A stretch of 64,000 nt of DNA, taken from Candidatus Babelota bacterium. GTDB lineage: Bacteria; Babelota; Babeliae; Babelales; Babelaceae. Of the stretch, positions 20,172 to 30,010 are shown piece after piece. The position numbers and the translations under genes are program-made. The notes below the pieces were generated by a model, which was given only the letters and a program-made list of their open reading frames with translations, was not told the DNA's origin and ran no database searches. Position 1 is the stretch's first letter; every line of letters begins with the position of its first letter. The DNA lies in contig JABDCP010000002.1 of NCBI GenBank assembly GCA_013288045.1, positions 1 through 64,000 of the forward strand. Reading direction: 5' to 3'.

Positions 20172-20810
20172 ATGTGGCCAGCTTATAAACAGATTTTGCT
20201 ACTTGCTTATGCCCTTGTTCTGAAACTGCTTTCGAAAATTTCTCTCCTTCCTATCTTGGGCACAGCACGATTATATGGCGTAGGAACCGTCTGCGCTCCC
20301 CTTATTGGCTTCTTTTGCGGAGTTTCATCCTGTGCCTTTGTGTATTGCGTCCGAACTGCTCTCTCTTTTTCTCTAGGAACCTATGGAGGAAGCTTTCTGG
20401 TACATTTGCCGACATTTGCAGGTAGTCTCGTACTTTCTTCAGGATCACGCCATGCACCCCCCCTCATCGCAGCCCTCTGCATCGGCACTTTCATTGCCCA
20501 TCCTGTGGGGGCGGAAAGCTTTATATATACGATCTATTGGCTAATACCGATTGGCATAAGCTTCTTGCCGGCTCCCTCTATTTTCTTACGCAGCCTTATG
20601 AGCACATTTATTACTCATGCTGTAGGCTCAACCATTTTTATCTATACGCACGAAACCACCGCTCTCTTTTGGGAAATGCTCTTTCCTCAGGTATGGTTTG
20701 AACGTTTGACCTCTGCTTTGATCCTCACCGCCTGTTATTACGCGGTTACCAGAACTATACATCTTATAAACCGGCTTGGATTCGAAAGTAACCCATGTCA
20801 AAACCGATAA
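20172..20810 (+). CDS. hypothetical integral membrane protein
   Basis: 212 aa multi-TM ORF overlapping the start of uppS. Confidence 0.5.
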   Translation: MWPAYKQILLLAYALVLKLLSKISLLPILGTARLYGVGTVCAPLIGFFCGVSSCAFVYCVRTALSFSLGTYGGSFLVHLPTFAGSLVLSSGSRHAPPLIAALCIGTFIAHPVGAESFIYTIYWLIPIGISFLPAPSIFLRSLMSTFITHAVGSTIFIYTHETTALFWEMLFPQVWFERLTSALILTACYYAVTRTIHLINRLGFESNPCQNR

Positions 20811-21580
20811 GCTTTTTTATAGCATTATTACTCATTCCCGTTTTCATAAGGATCTATGCAGCTATGCATACTGTACATGCTGTAAATTCCTGTCCTATTA
20901 AGCATCTTGCTATTATTATGGACGGTAATAGGCGTTGGGCAAAGCAAAGAAAACTTATGAGCTCAGTTGGACATAAACAAGGGGCTGAAACGGTAAAGAC
21001 ACTCGTGAAGTTCTGCTTATCGCGAAAAATTGAAATCGTCTCGGTCTACGCGTTTTCCCTTGAGAACTATAACCGATCGCCTGAGGAGGTACAGGCCATC
21101 TTCGACATTATCATCGACCATACAGAAACTTCCCTTCCAAGCTTTATTGAGCAGGGTATACGAGTACGCTTTATCGGTGCTACAAAGACCGCCCCCGCAC
21201 ACGTTCAAGACTCCATCGCGCGTATTGAATCAAGTACAAGCCACTGTTCGAAACTTCTTTTAAATGTCCTTTTTTGTTATGGTGGTCGTCAAGAAATTCT
21301 GCAAGCGATTGAGCATATAATCGATGACGTAAAACAGGGCAAACTCACTGAAGCACCTACCGAAGAAATCTTCAAAACATACCTCTGGACAAGCGCACTT
21401 CCGGACCCCGATCTTATCATTCGAACTGGCGGAGTACAACGCTTAAGCGGATTTCTAACCTATCAAACCACCTATAGCGAGCTCTACTTTACTGATAGGC
21501 TCTGGCCTGATTTAACCATACAAGATCTCGAGCATGCCGTTGAAACGTATAATTTACGTAGCCGAAATTTTGGTAAATAA
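20795..21580 (+). CDS. uppS: isoprenyl (undecaprenyl diphosphate) synthase
   Basis: 'HLAIIMDGNRRWAKQRK...GHKQGAETVK', 'VYAFSLENYNRSPEEV', 'PDPDLIIRTGG'. Confidence 0.93.
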   Translation: MSKPISFFIALLLIPVFIRIYAAMHTVHAVNSCPIKHLAIIMDGNRRWAKQRKLMSSVGHKQGAETVKTLVKFCLSRKIEIVSVYAFSLENYNRSPEEVQAIFDIIIDHTETSLPSFIEQGIRVRFIGATKTAPAHVQDSIARIESSTSHCSKLLLNVLFCYGGRQEILQAIEHIIDDVKQGKLTEAPTEEIFKTYLWTSALPDPDLIIRTGGVQRLSGFLTYQTTYSELYFTDRLWPDLTIQDLEHAVETYNLRSRNFGK

Positions 21581-21585
21581 CACTC

Positions 21586-22545
21586 ATGCAGATCACCGTA
21601 CTTGGCGATGGCACTTTTGGAACAGCTCTTGCACAAACGTTAGCAAGCAACGGACATCATATCCTACTGTGGTGCTATAGCCCTGAAGTCGCCCACTCAA
21701 TTGAGCAAACCGGTTATAATGCTGTATATATGCCTGAAGTAAAGCTTCATCCAACCATTATTCCTACAACCTCACTAGAAGAAGCTCTTACGACACCAAA
21801 CTCGTTGGTCATTGAAGCGATTCCGGTAGCCTACCTTCGTTCAGTGCTTACTCAATGTAAGCCCTTCGTAGACCCCACCACTGCATGGGTAGTAACCAGC
21901 AAAGGAATCGAAGCCCCGAAAGTACTTCTACCTACTGAAATCCTCAAGGATGTCCTTGGAAATGAGCTTTCTACCGTTGTGCTTTCTGGGCCAAGTTTTG
22001 CTCAAGAGTTAATCATTAAACAACCAACAGCCCTTACTCTTGCAAGTACGTATCATGAACTGGCAGAGGCAGTTAAAGTTCTCCTTCAAAATGACGCTCT
22101 CCTTATTGAGACTTCTCTTGATGAGGTAGGAGTCCAATGGTGTGGTGCTCTTAAGAATGTCATAGCAGTTGCCCTAGGTATCGTAGAAGGAGCAGGCTAT
22201 GGCACTAATAGTCAAGCCCTTGTGTGTACAAAGATGATTCATGAGCTTAAACAGATCATCATGTTGTATGGAGGTGATCCTCAGACTGTTCTTTCCTTTG
22301 CAGGCATTGGAGATATCATGCTCACCTCCTATAGCTCCCAAAGCAGAAATAGGGAAACAGGACGAGCTCTTGGGAAAAAAGAAATCGCTCCTCATCAGCT
22401 TCCGTATACCGAAGGGATTAACAGCTTACAGGCGATACCTTCAATTACAAATCTTATTGAGATACCTGTATTTGAAGCAGTCTATGAGATCGTATACAAC
22501 CAAGCGGATGTAGAATCCCTTTTTACTGCCTGCAAAAAAATATGA
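21586..22545 (+). CDS. gpsA: glycerol-3-phosphate dehydrogenase [NAD(P)+]
   Basis: 'VLGDGTFGTALAQTLASNGH', 'LSGPSFAQE', 'GALKNVIAVALGIVEGAGYGTNSQALV'. Confidence 0.95.
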   Translation: MQITVLGDGTFGTALAQTLASNGHHILLWCYSPEVAHSIEQTGYNAVYMPEVKLHPTIIPTTSLEEALTTPNSLVIEAIPVAYLRSVLTQCKPFVDPTTAWVVTSKGIEAPKVLLPTEILKDVLGNELSTVVLSGPSFAQELIIKQPTALTLASTYHELAEAVKVLLQNDALLIETSLDEVGVQWCGALKNVIAVALGIVEGAGYGTNSQALVCTKMIHELKQIIMLYGGDPQTVLSFAGIGDIMLTSYSSQSRNRETGRALGKKEIAPHQLPYTEGINSLQAIPSITNLIEIPVFEAVYEIVYNQADVESLFTACKKI

Positions 22546-22582
22546 GCCCTCTTTCAAGAGCTCATACCATATTTTCTCAATG

Positions 22583-22933
22583 TTACTTAATAGCCAATGC
22601 GTGTCTTACATACCCTGGGAAATATTCCCAACCAAGTTTAGAGCCCGCATAGAGTAGTCCAAATGTTGCAGCACAGCCACCGATAAGCTCATTCCAATTA
22701 TTCCAGGCATCCTTATTATATGCAAAGAATGATTTGCCAGCCCTAAGCACATCTGCAGTCGAGCGGGCGGCCACATAGCTACCAATCAGCATATGTACTG
22801 CACCAATTCCCGTTACTCCAGCTTTTACTCCAGAGACGACGCGATATTGGCTCAACTGTGTCCACGTATCAGACAAGTCCTGAGCATGAAGAGAACCGGT
22901 AACAAATACAAATACCATTAAAACACGTTTCAT
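22583..22933 (-). CDS. small predicted exported/membrane protein
   Basis: 116 aa, signal-like 'MKRVLMVFVFVTGSLHAQ'. Confidence 0.5.
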   Translation of the reverse strand: MKRVLMVFVFVTGSLHAQDLSDTWTQLSQYRVVSGVKAGVTGIGAVHMLIGSYVAARSTADVLRAGKSFFAYNKDAWNNWNELIGGCAATFGLLYAGSKLGWEYFPGYVRHALAIK

Positions 22934-22942
22934 AGAAACTCC

Positions 22943-23296
22943 TTAGGCTTGTTGTTTTTTCTCATCCTGTTTTTCATCTTCGACGAGATCTTTCATAGCC
23001 TCCAGAGTATATAATCCACTTAGGTAAGTCAAATATCCTAATCCAATAAACGTAAAGGTATCGCTTGTTAAACGTCTTTGGTTGTCTTCTATAAAGTTCT
23101 CCGTCTGTACATACCGCTTATAATCGGTAGTCATATCTTTATATAACCTCCATAAGGCATACCCAAAGCCAGCCGCCGCGGCAGCACCTAAGCTTACTTT
23201 AGCATACGTTACTATCGTATCATTCTGATTTTGTGCTCTCATTGAGCCGCCCATAGTAAAGCATAACCCAAGTGTAAGTAGATATGAAAATTTCAT
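22943..23296 (-). CDS. small predicted exported/membrane protein
   Basis: 117 aa, signal-like 'MKFSYLLTLGLCFTMGGSMRAQ'; adjacent to preceding. Confidence 0.5.
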   Translation of the reverse strand: MKFSYLLTLGLCFTMGGSMRAQNQNDTIVTYAKVSLGAAAAAGFGYALWRLYKDMTTDYKRYVQTENFIEDNQRRLTSDTFTFIGLGYLTYLSGLYTLEAMKDLVEDEKQDEKKQQA

Positions 23297-23358
23297 ACTG
23301 TGTCCCTCCTTCTTTTAGTATAGAAAAAGGGATACCAAGACTTCAAGGATTTGATGTG

Positions 23359-24054
23359 TTAACCAGGTGAGCAAATGACATGCACCGTCAACGGCTTACG
23401 AATGTCGACCAGCGTACCTGCTCGTGGTTGTTGTTCCTTGATGATATCAGCTCGATTACCTTGAACATTGACCGTACCCGAATATACGGCAAAAAAAGCC
23501 GAAACCTCATCGACAGTCCTACCTTTCAAATCAGGAAAAATCCGTAAGGGGGTAGATCCTTCTGAGCAATAAATCATAAAAGACTTATGCCTAACCTCTT
23601 GCTGGGGAAGGACACTTTGACCAATAACCCGATCTTTTGGGAATGTGCTTTCAAGCGATGTGCTGGTAAGAGTAATACCAACCTGAGTAGCCTTGGTTTG
23701 TGCTTGCTCACAGGTCAACCCTCTTAATTGAGGAGCACAAACTTTTGGTGGTTTTTTAGTAACCACTAGGAAAATAGATTGATGGGTTTTAACAAGTTGT
23801 CCAGCCTCTGGATTTTGGCTTAGAATAGTTCCTTCGTCGAGCTCAGAATCTTCTTTTTCTGCAAGGATTCGCACATTCAAAAGATCGGCGGACAATATCT
23901 TTATAGCCTCATTCATATGAAGGCCAATCAACGAAGGAACTCTGACCGTTTCTGTATGGGTCAGTACTCGTATGAGCTGGTAGCCCCCCAAAAATGAGAG
24001 AAAGGGCATCAGCCAAAGTAAGGAGAAGAATATATCACGAAGTTTTGTAGTCAT
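23359..24054 (-). CDS. membrane-anchored PASTA-domain protein
   Basis: N-terminal TM then three PASTA-like units ('VPSLIGLHMNEAIKIL...ILSQNPEAGQLV', 'APQLRGLTCEQAQTKATQVGI', 'FPDLKGRTVDEV...IKEQQPRAGTLV'); no kinase domain. Confidence 0.8.
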   Translation of the reverse strand: MTTKLRDIFFSLLWLMPFLSFLGGYQLIRVLTHTETVRVPSLIGLHMNEAIKILSADLLNVRILAEKEDSELDEGTILSQNPEAGQLVKTHQSIFLVVTKKPPKVCAPQLRGLTCEQAQTKATQVGITLTSTSLESTFPKDRVIGQSVLPQQEVRHKSFMIYCSEGSTPLRIFPDLKGRTVDEVSAFFAVYSGTVNVQGNRADIIKEQQPRAGTLVDIRKPLTVHVICSPG

Positions 24055-24058
24055 AGTA

Positions 24059-24382
24059 GGTAGTCAATAAGCCGGATTCTGTATCGCATATAACGATTGG
24101 CAACCATCTATCTTTGCGACATACCCGCATGTTTAAATCGGAACGAATCACCGAACATGCCTATTTTGTCTTGCTCCAGGTAGGGTTTACCCCTGCATGC
24201 TATTGCTAGACTGCATCGGGTGCTCTTACCACCCGTTTTCACCCTTACCGATATCAGATATCGGCGGTTATTTTCTGTGGCACTGATCCATAGGCTTACG
24301 CCTCCCTTAGTTGCCTAAGGTACCTTATTCGTTTGGAGTCCGGACTTTCCTCTCACAAACGTGAGCGATTGCCTTGACTACC
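24059..24382 (-). ncRNA. rnpB: RNase P RNA (class A-like)
   Basis: Reverse strand reads GGTAGTCAAGGCAATCGCTC...GAGGAAAGTCCGGACTCC...ACAGAATCCGGCTTATTGACTACC: conserved GAGGAAAGUCCGG, 3' conserved region, P1 pairing GGTAGTCAA/TTGACTACC. Confidence 0.93.
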
Positions 24383-24823
24383 TACATGTAAGTATACCAC
24401 ACTTATCGAACCAATCAAAGCAAAAATGGGCATGGTCAAAAGAGGTACTTGTGCCATCAGCCCTTCGAGCAAAAAACTATGCACCATGACCGTACAAAAG
24501 ACAGTTCCCATCAGTCCCCACAAGGGGATATAAGCTATAGAGTGGACATAATGCAAGAAGCTCCCCAAACATACAATTATGCCCAGGTCAGTTCCCATAC
24601 TATCTGCCAAAAAGAAGAAGGGCCAGAGAGCCGGGACAAGGGCAATCATGAGTATTTCTAGTGGAGCCTGGGTACCAATAAGGGTATAGAGAACCGCCCG
24701 CGAACAATAGGGAAAGGGGCTCTGCAAAAGTCCCCACAGTGCAAGGTCGATGAAACCCCCAAAAAAAATCAGTCCTAACGCACGGTAGATCATGAACGTC
24801 CCACAAGTAGAAAAAGTATGCAA
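24353..24823 (-). CDS. hypothetical membrane protein overlapping the rnpB 5' end
   Basis: 156 aa multi-TM ORF; last codons GGT AGT CAA GGC AAT CGC TCA CGT TTG TGA lie in rnpB. Likely start at MIYRALG. Confidence 0.5.
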   Translation of the reverse strand: MHTFSTCGTFMIYRALGLIFFGGFIDLALWGLLQSPFPYCSRAVLYTLIGTQAPLEILMIALVPALWPFFFLADSMGTDLGIIVCLGSFLHYVHSIAYIPLWGLMGTVFCTVMVHSFLLEGLMAQVPLLTMPIFALIGSISVVYLHVGSQGNRSRL

Positions 24824-24874
24824 TTTTGCTATACTGAGCTAAGAATATACTACTCCAATGAGATAAAAAAATAT

Positions 24875-26776
24875 ATGATCTCTCGCCTACTGTTTATCCT
24901 CTTTCTTGGAACAACTCTTCTAATAAGTGCCGGTCTTGGAATTGTGTTCTATGCTTCAGAACACCCTTGGGTAGACTTTTCGGTACTTGAACACTATAAT
25001 CCGGGAAAGCCCTCCATTCTTCTTGATGATCAGGGGAATGAATGGGGACGTTACGAACTTGATAAACGACAGGTAAGAAAGCTTAGCCAGATACCACCCT
25101 GTGTTATCCAAGCTTTCGTTGCAGCTGAAGACTGGCAGTTTTTCTCACATGGAGGCCTTTCCTACAAGGGCATCATACGTTCTTCCTTGGTCAACTTGGT
25201 CAATTTAAGAAAAGCACAAGGAGCCAGTACGATTACCCAGCAGCTGGTGCGTCTGCTATTCTTTGAGAATAGAAAAAGCTACCTGAGAAAAATCAAAGAA
25301 CAGATTCTTGCATTAGTCGTAGAGAAGCAATTTACCAAAGAACAGATTCTTGAAACGTATCTCAACCATATCTATCTTGGCGCTGGAATTTACGGCGTAG
25401 AAGCAGCATGTCAACGTTTCTGGGGAAAGCCGGTCACCGCATGTACCCTCGACGAAGCTGCGGTCCTTGCCTCCATAGTTCGCTATCCTCGCAAATATTG
25501 TCCTCTTTATCACCCTGAATCAACAATCCATCGGCGCAATCTTATTCTAAAAAATATGACTTCGCTTGGATATATCTCTCAAAAGGACTATGAAGAAGCA
25601 CGTGCCAAGCCCGTTACCTGTATTGCAGCCCAACAGGGCATACTCGGCTCACATCTTAAGGAGTCATTGCGCCTCTTTCTTGAAGAATCGTTTGGTAAAA
25701 AGCAACTTTATACGGGTGGGCTCAGAATCCAAACAACGTTAAATAGCGCTATGCAAAGAACTGCTGAACGTGTTTTTAAAGAACATTTTAAAAATCTCCA
25801 TGCTGAGCATTCTCCGCAACTTGAGGGAGCCCTTGTCTGCATCGAAGGATCAACGGGAGCTATTAAGGCACTGGTTGGAGGCTGCAATTTTTCTTCTTCT
25901 CAATTCAATCGAGCTTTTAATGCCCGCCGCCAAATAGGGTCTACCTTCAAGCCACTTGTCTATGCACAAGCACTCAAGATCGGAAAGTCCTTTAGCGATG
26001 TGGATATCGATGAACCCTTTACCTTAACCCAGGGTTCGCAAGAATGGTCTCCTACAAATGCAAGTCGTAAGTTTAAGGGCCAGATGACCCTAGCGTCAGC
26101 CTTATCAAGCTCCAACAATATCATCGCTATCAAAACTTTTTTAAGCTCCGGCCCAGAAGAGATCGTCAACCTTGCTAAAGCATGTGAGCTCATGCCGACA
26201 CATGCATTCCCTTCTTTGGCTCTGGGATGCCTTGAAGCAAGCCCTCTTGAAACTGCTGCTATGATGAATATCTTTGCCCAAAAAGGCACGTATATAAAGC
26301 CCTTCTCGCTTCTGTGGGTAAAGGATGAATGGGGAACCAAGCTCTATAAAACAACTACAACAAAAAGGCAGGTCCTTCCCCCAGTACTGAATGACCAGAT
26401 AGCAAAAGTACTAACCTCTCGCATTGAACGTGCACGTCAACAAACTCCAGAACTCTTTCCACTCTGCGATGCGCTTGGAAAAAGCGGAACAACTAACGAT
26501 GCCCGAACCTGCTGGTTTGTAGGAGCAACACCTCGGTACACAACTGCTGTATATATCGGATTTGATGATAATCGCTCACTGGGTAAATATGCGTTTGGAT
26601 CACGGACGGCATTTCCTCTCTGGAGATCATTCAATCAAGCTATTGACCAACCAAACGAATCTTTTACCTACGATTCCCATCTTGAAGAAATACCTATTAA
26701 TGGGATTACGGGCGCGCCATGTGACCAAAATGATCCTCAAGCAATGACAATTTTAGTGCCGAAGCGTCCCAACTAA
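24875..26776 (+). CDS. class A penicillin-binding protein (PBP1A-like)
   Basis: Transglycosylase 'AAEDWQFFSHGG', 'GASTITQQLVR', 'EKQFTKEQILETYLNHIYLG'; transpeptidase 'RQIGSTFKP', 'SSNN', 'KSGTT'. Confidence 0.93.
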   Translation: MISRLLFILFLGTTLLISAGLGIVFYASEHPWVDFSVLEHYNPGKPSILLDDQGNEWGRYELDKRQVRKLSQIPPCVIQAFVAAEDWQFFSHGGLSYKGIIRSSLVNLVNLRKAQGASTITQQLVRLLFFENRKSYLRKIKEQILALVVEKQFTKEQILETYLNHIYLGAGIYGVEAACQRFWGKPVTACTLDEAAVLASIVRYPRKYCPLYHPESTIHRRNLILKNMTSLGYISQKDYEEARAKPVTCIAAQQGILGSHLKESLRLFLEESFGKKQLYTGGLRIQTTLNSAMQRTAERVFKEHFKNLHAEHSPQLEGALVCIEGSTGAIKALVGGCNFSSSQFNRAFNARRQIGSTFKPLVYAQALKIGKSFSDVDIDEPFTLTQGSQEWSPTNASRKFKGQMTLASALSSSNNIIAIKTFLSSGPEEIVNLAKACELMPTHAFPSLALGCLEASPLETAAMMNIFAQKGTYIKPFSLLWVKDEWGTKLYKTTTTKRQVLPPVLNDQIAKVLTSRIERARQQTPELFPLCDALGKSGTTNDARTCWFVGATPRYTTAVYIGFDDNRSLGKYAFGSRTAFPLWRSFNQAIDQPNESFTYDSHLEEIPINGITGAPCDQNDPQAMTILVPKRPN

Positions 26777-27372
26777 CTCATGAGGAATTCCTTGATACGA
26801 GCAGCAGCTCGTGCGCGAGGTGATTCTGTGGAAATACCCAATTTGGTAAGCTCAGCTAAGGTCTTTTCTGAATGTTGGGGCATAAAAAGTACTCGAAAAG
26901 AAAAACCCTGAATTGGACTGCCTTTTGGCTCAAGCGCAATCGACCCTGAACATTCTCCAAGAGTGCCCCATGTTTCTCCCGAGGGCCACGCTAGAGCTAT
27001 ATACGTAACATCTTGAGCCTGTCTTTGACCTGCGGGGACATGAGCCATTTTTTTAAGAAGGAAAGATACTTTTTCTTCATCGGTAGCATCAGGACCCGCA
27101 TACTCTTTTGTGCGCACTCCAGGTTCACCATGCAATGCTTTCACTTCAATGCCTGAATCATCAGCGAGAGTAAGCAACCCTGATAAGCGGCTATATATTT
27201 TTGCTTTCAGTACTGCGTTCTCTTGAAATGTCGTACCAGTCTCTTCAACATCATAGTCTATGCCGACATCGGCAAGAGATACTACTGTATAGGGAATTTC
27301 TTCGAGCAGCTCTTTCATTTCCAAAAATTTTGTTCTGTTATGGGTAGCAATGAGCAACTTCTTTTCAGCCAT
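26773..27372 (-). CDS. HAM1/RdgB-like NTP pyrophosphatase, copy 1 (divergent)
   Basis: 'LLIATHNRTKFLEMKELL', 'ADDSGIEVKALHGEPGV', 'KEYAGPDATDEEK'. Confidence 0.82.
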   Translation of the reverse strand: MAEKKLLIATHNRTKFLEMKELLEEIPYTVVSLADVGIDYDVEETGTTFQENAVLKAKIYSRLSGLLTLADDSGIEVKALHGEPGVRTKEYAGPDATDEEKVSFLLKKMAHVPAGQRQAQDVTYIALAWPSGETWGTLGECSGSIALEPKGSPIQGFSFRVLFMPQHSEKTLAELTKLGISTESPRARAAARIKEFLMS

Positions 27373-27389
27373 AGAAAACTTACTCCAGT

Positions 27390-27989
27390 TTAGTGAAGCA
27401 ACACATCCCTAATAAGTCCAACCGCTTTTGTCCGAGGAGTCTCTATAGGAAGTCCTTCTTCAAGGAGCTCAGCTAATGTCCTATCTGCGTTGGTGGGAAT
27501 AAAAATTACTCGATAAGGGAACTTCTTAATCATCTTCCCTTTTGGTTCAAGCGCAATCGATCCGGTATAATGGGCAACGATTACCTTCGTTTCACCCGAA
27601 GGCCATGCTAAAGCCATATATACCGTGAATTGAGCCTGTCTTTGACCTATGGGGATGTGAGCCATTTTCTTAAGAAGAAACTGGACCTTGTCCTCATCCG
27701 TTGCATGCGGACCAGCATAGCGGTTTGAGTGGATTCCCGGCTCACCATTCAATGCTTTTACTTCAAGACCAGAATCATCCGCTAGAGTAAGCAACCCTGA
27801 CATGCGGCTATAGGTTTTTGCTTTCAGCACAGCATTCTCTTCAAAGGTCGTACCGGTCTCTTCAACATCATAGTCGATACCGACATCAGCAAGAGAAACT
27901 ACCTTATAGGGAATTTCTCCCAAGAGCTCGTGCATTTCAGTAAGTTTTGCACTGTTATGGGTCGCAATGAGCACCGTCTTTTCAGCCAT
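27390..27989 (-). CDS. HAM1/RdgB-like NTP pyrophosphatase, copy 2 (divergent)
   Basis: 'VLIATHNSAKLTEMHELL', 'ADDSGLEVKALNGEPGIHSNRYAGPHATDEDK'. Confidence 0.82.
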   Translation of the reverse strand: MAEKTVLIATHNSAKLTEMHELLGEIPYKVVSLADVGIDYDVEETGTTFEENAVLKAKTYSRMSGLLTLADDSGLEVKALNGEPGIHSNRYAGPHATDEDKVQFLLKKMAHIPIGQRQAQFTVYMALAWPSGETKVIVAHYTGSIALEPKGKMIKKFPYRVIFIPTNADRTLAELLEEGLPIETPRTKAVGLIRDVLLH

Positions 27990-28018
27990 AGATTCCTCTT
28001 GTATATGAAACCCTTTGA

Positions 28019-29047
28019 TTACTGGTGGAGAATATTGCTCACAAGGCTCATCAAAAGAAGGGGATCTTTCTCTACCTGTTTTTGTCGAGCAAGATACAAT
28101 AACGCAGGATGCTGCTTTACCATAGATTCTGCATTCTCAAGTTGATGTGCCTCTGCAGATACTTCCAGGGGGATAAGAATCGATTTCTTCTTAAAAAAGA
28201 CTAGTTCAAATAAGCTCCCTGCGCCCGCTCGAGAAATCACCAGATCAGCTGCAGAATAAGCTATATTCAACTCATGAGTATATGCAAACACAACCGCCTC
28301 TATCCCTCGTTGCTTATAAAAAGCTTCAAACTCTTTCTGCGGATCACCCTGTGCACCGCCCGTCTGATGAATAACCGCAAGGTCCTTCTCATGAGTAGTT
28401 TCAAAGAACTTCTTTGCCAGCGCATTCAGTGCTTGAGACCCTTGAGAACCACCGAGTATAAGAATCACTTTCTTATGAGCACTCATACCGAGCCGCGCTC
28501 GAGCTTCAGCCAAAGAGATAACATCTTTGACGGTAAAACGAAGAGGATATGTGACCAGCCTCACCTTAGCAGAATCAAAGAATGCTGCAGCTTCAGGGAA
28601 GCAGACAAAAATGGTCTCTGCAAAGGGCGCTAACCAACGTATTGCTTTACCAGGGACCGCATTTAATTCAAATAGGTGCACAGGTATGCGAAGTGTTCGT
28701 GAAGCAAGACATACAGGTACTGAGATAAAGCCTCCCATACTTACTACTCTTTGCGGTGTATTACGCCAAAGCGCCACAAGACTTATAAAAAATGACTGTA
28801 TAGTTCGGTAGAAGAATAAGGGATAGCGCCAGAATCTCTTTCCAGGAACGGGAATTACCGGCAAAGAATAATGGACAAAGGTTGTAGGATAGTGCCCTAG
28901 GATTGATCGATCAAAACGAGAATTGGTAGAAAAGAAAAGCACCTGCGCATCTTCTTGTTGAGCAGATGATTGCAGGAGAATAATGCCAGGAATAATATGC
29001 CCACCTGAAGCACCGGCCACTCCGCAGAGAATTTTTTTCTTATTCAT
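28019..29047 (-). CDS. murG: UDP-GlcNAc:undecaprenyl-PP-MurNAc-pentapeptide GlcNAc transferase
   Basis: 'GVAGASGGHIIPGI', 'LILGGSQGSQALN', 'ADLVISRAGAGSLFELVFFKKKSILIPL'. Confidence 0.92.
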   Translation of the reverse strand: MNKKKILCGVAGASGGHIIPGIILLQSSAQQEDAQVLFFSTNSRFDRSILGHYPTTFVHYSLPVIPVPGKRFWRYPLFFYRTIQSFFISLVALWRNTPQRVVSMGGFISVPVCLASRTLRIPVHLFELNAVPGKAIRWLAPFAETIFVCFPEAAAFFDSAKVRLVTYPLRFTVKDVISLAEARARLGMSAHKKVILILGGSQGSQALNALAKKFFETTHEKDLAVIHQTGGAQGDPQKEFEAFYKQRGIEAVVFAYTHELNIAYSAADLVISRAGAGSLFELVFFKKKSILIPLEVSAEAHQLENAESMVKQHPALLYLARQKQVEKDPLLLMSLVSNILHQ

Positions 29048-29484
29048 CCCTTCTCCTGGAACATCGTGCAGCGTGCCCAAAAATCGCTTAACGCATTTCT
29101 GAGAGCTTCATCTTTGATACGGCTTAAAGCCTGGACTTGACTTGTATTCAATGGCGCACTTTCAGGACGCTTCATTTTTTTTGGGTAGAGTACGCGCACA
29201 TTTTTTGTTCTTTCTTCAACAAGCTTGAAACGCACATGCTTAATATGCGGCACCTGAAGCATGCTATTTATTAAGTCTTTAATATCGGACGATAGCAAAT
29301 AAAGTTCTTGCATCCAGTGTGATTCATAGACACCAATAACCACCGTATCATCATATATTTTTTCAAGACAGGTCCGCGTTGCTAACGTCCCCACAATTAA
29401 GTGCCACTCACGCGCTAAGGAATTGCGCCAATCAGTCTTGCTTGCAAGGACCAGGGGGATTACATCTTTAACTGCTTTTACCAT
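29044..29484 (-). CDS. DciA/DUF721-like protein
   Basis: 146 aa; 'WRNSLAREWHLIVGTLATRTCLEKIYDDTVVIGVYESHWMQELYLL' resembles the DUF721 core. Confidence 0.6.
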   Translation of the reverse strand: MVKAVKDVIPLVLASKTDWRNSLAREWHLIVGTLATRTCLEKIYDDTVVIGVYESHWMQELYLLSSDIKDLINSMLQVPHIKHVRFKLVEERTKNVRVLYPKKMKRPESAPLNTSQVQALSRIKDEALRNALSDFWARCTMFQEKG

Positions 29485-30010
29485 AGTCTTTTACCTGGGT
29501 AGATCTTTATCGATAGTTTACACCAATGGGCGAGGTAATGATAGGTTGGGGAAATGCTCCATTCTTTAACGTTCCTGACTAAGCAGCCGAGCAACGAGAC
29601 CGCCTCGTTGCTCGAAGACTCCCATGCCTCACCTTTCATGAGAGTCTTAACGCTGCTTATTAGTTGAGTTATCACATGACATTCAATTTGAAACTTCTAT
29701 GTGGACAACATATTGTTTTTTTTTATCTATACTGGTTTACATGTCAATTGTTAAGTACTTTATACGAGTTACTTTTTTTTGTAAACAGTTTTTTAACATT
29801 CTCAAAACGTCCTTTTAATGAGATGAAATGAGACTACACATAATACAACCAGGCAACATAAAATTCGAAAACCCTGAACAAATCGATATCACCTATAAGA
29901 ATTTCTAGCTTATTAAAAATTTACTAAAGATTTTTCTTGTAACTTTCTCAAAACTTTTGTAAGGTTAACTCCCAGCAACACATGCCTCACGTACCCATAA
30001 AGGGGTTCCT

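Noticed and set aside
24449-24661. Forward ORF opposite the membrane-protein gene
   Set aside because: Antisense shadow ORF with no supporting features.
29478-29675. 65 aa reverse ORF upstream of the DciA-like gene
   Set aside because: No recognisable features; probably leader or intergenic sequence.
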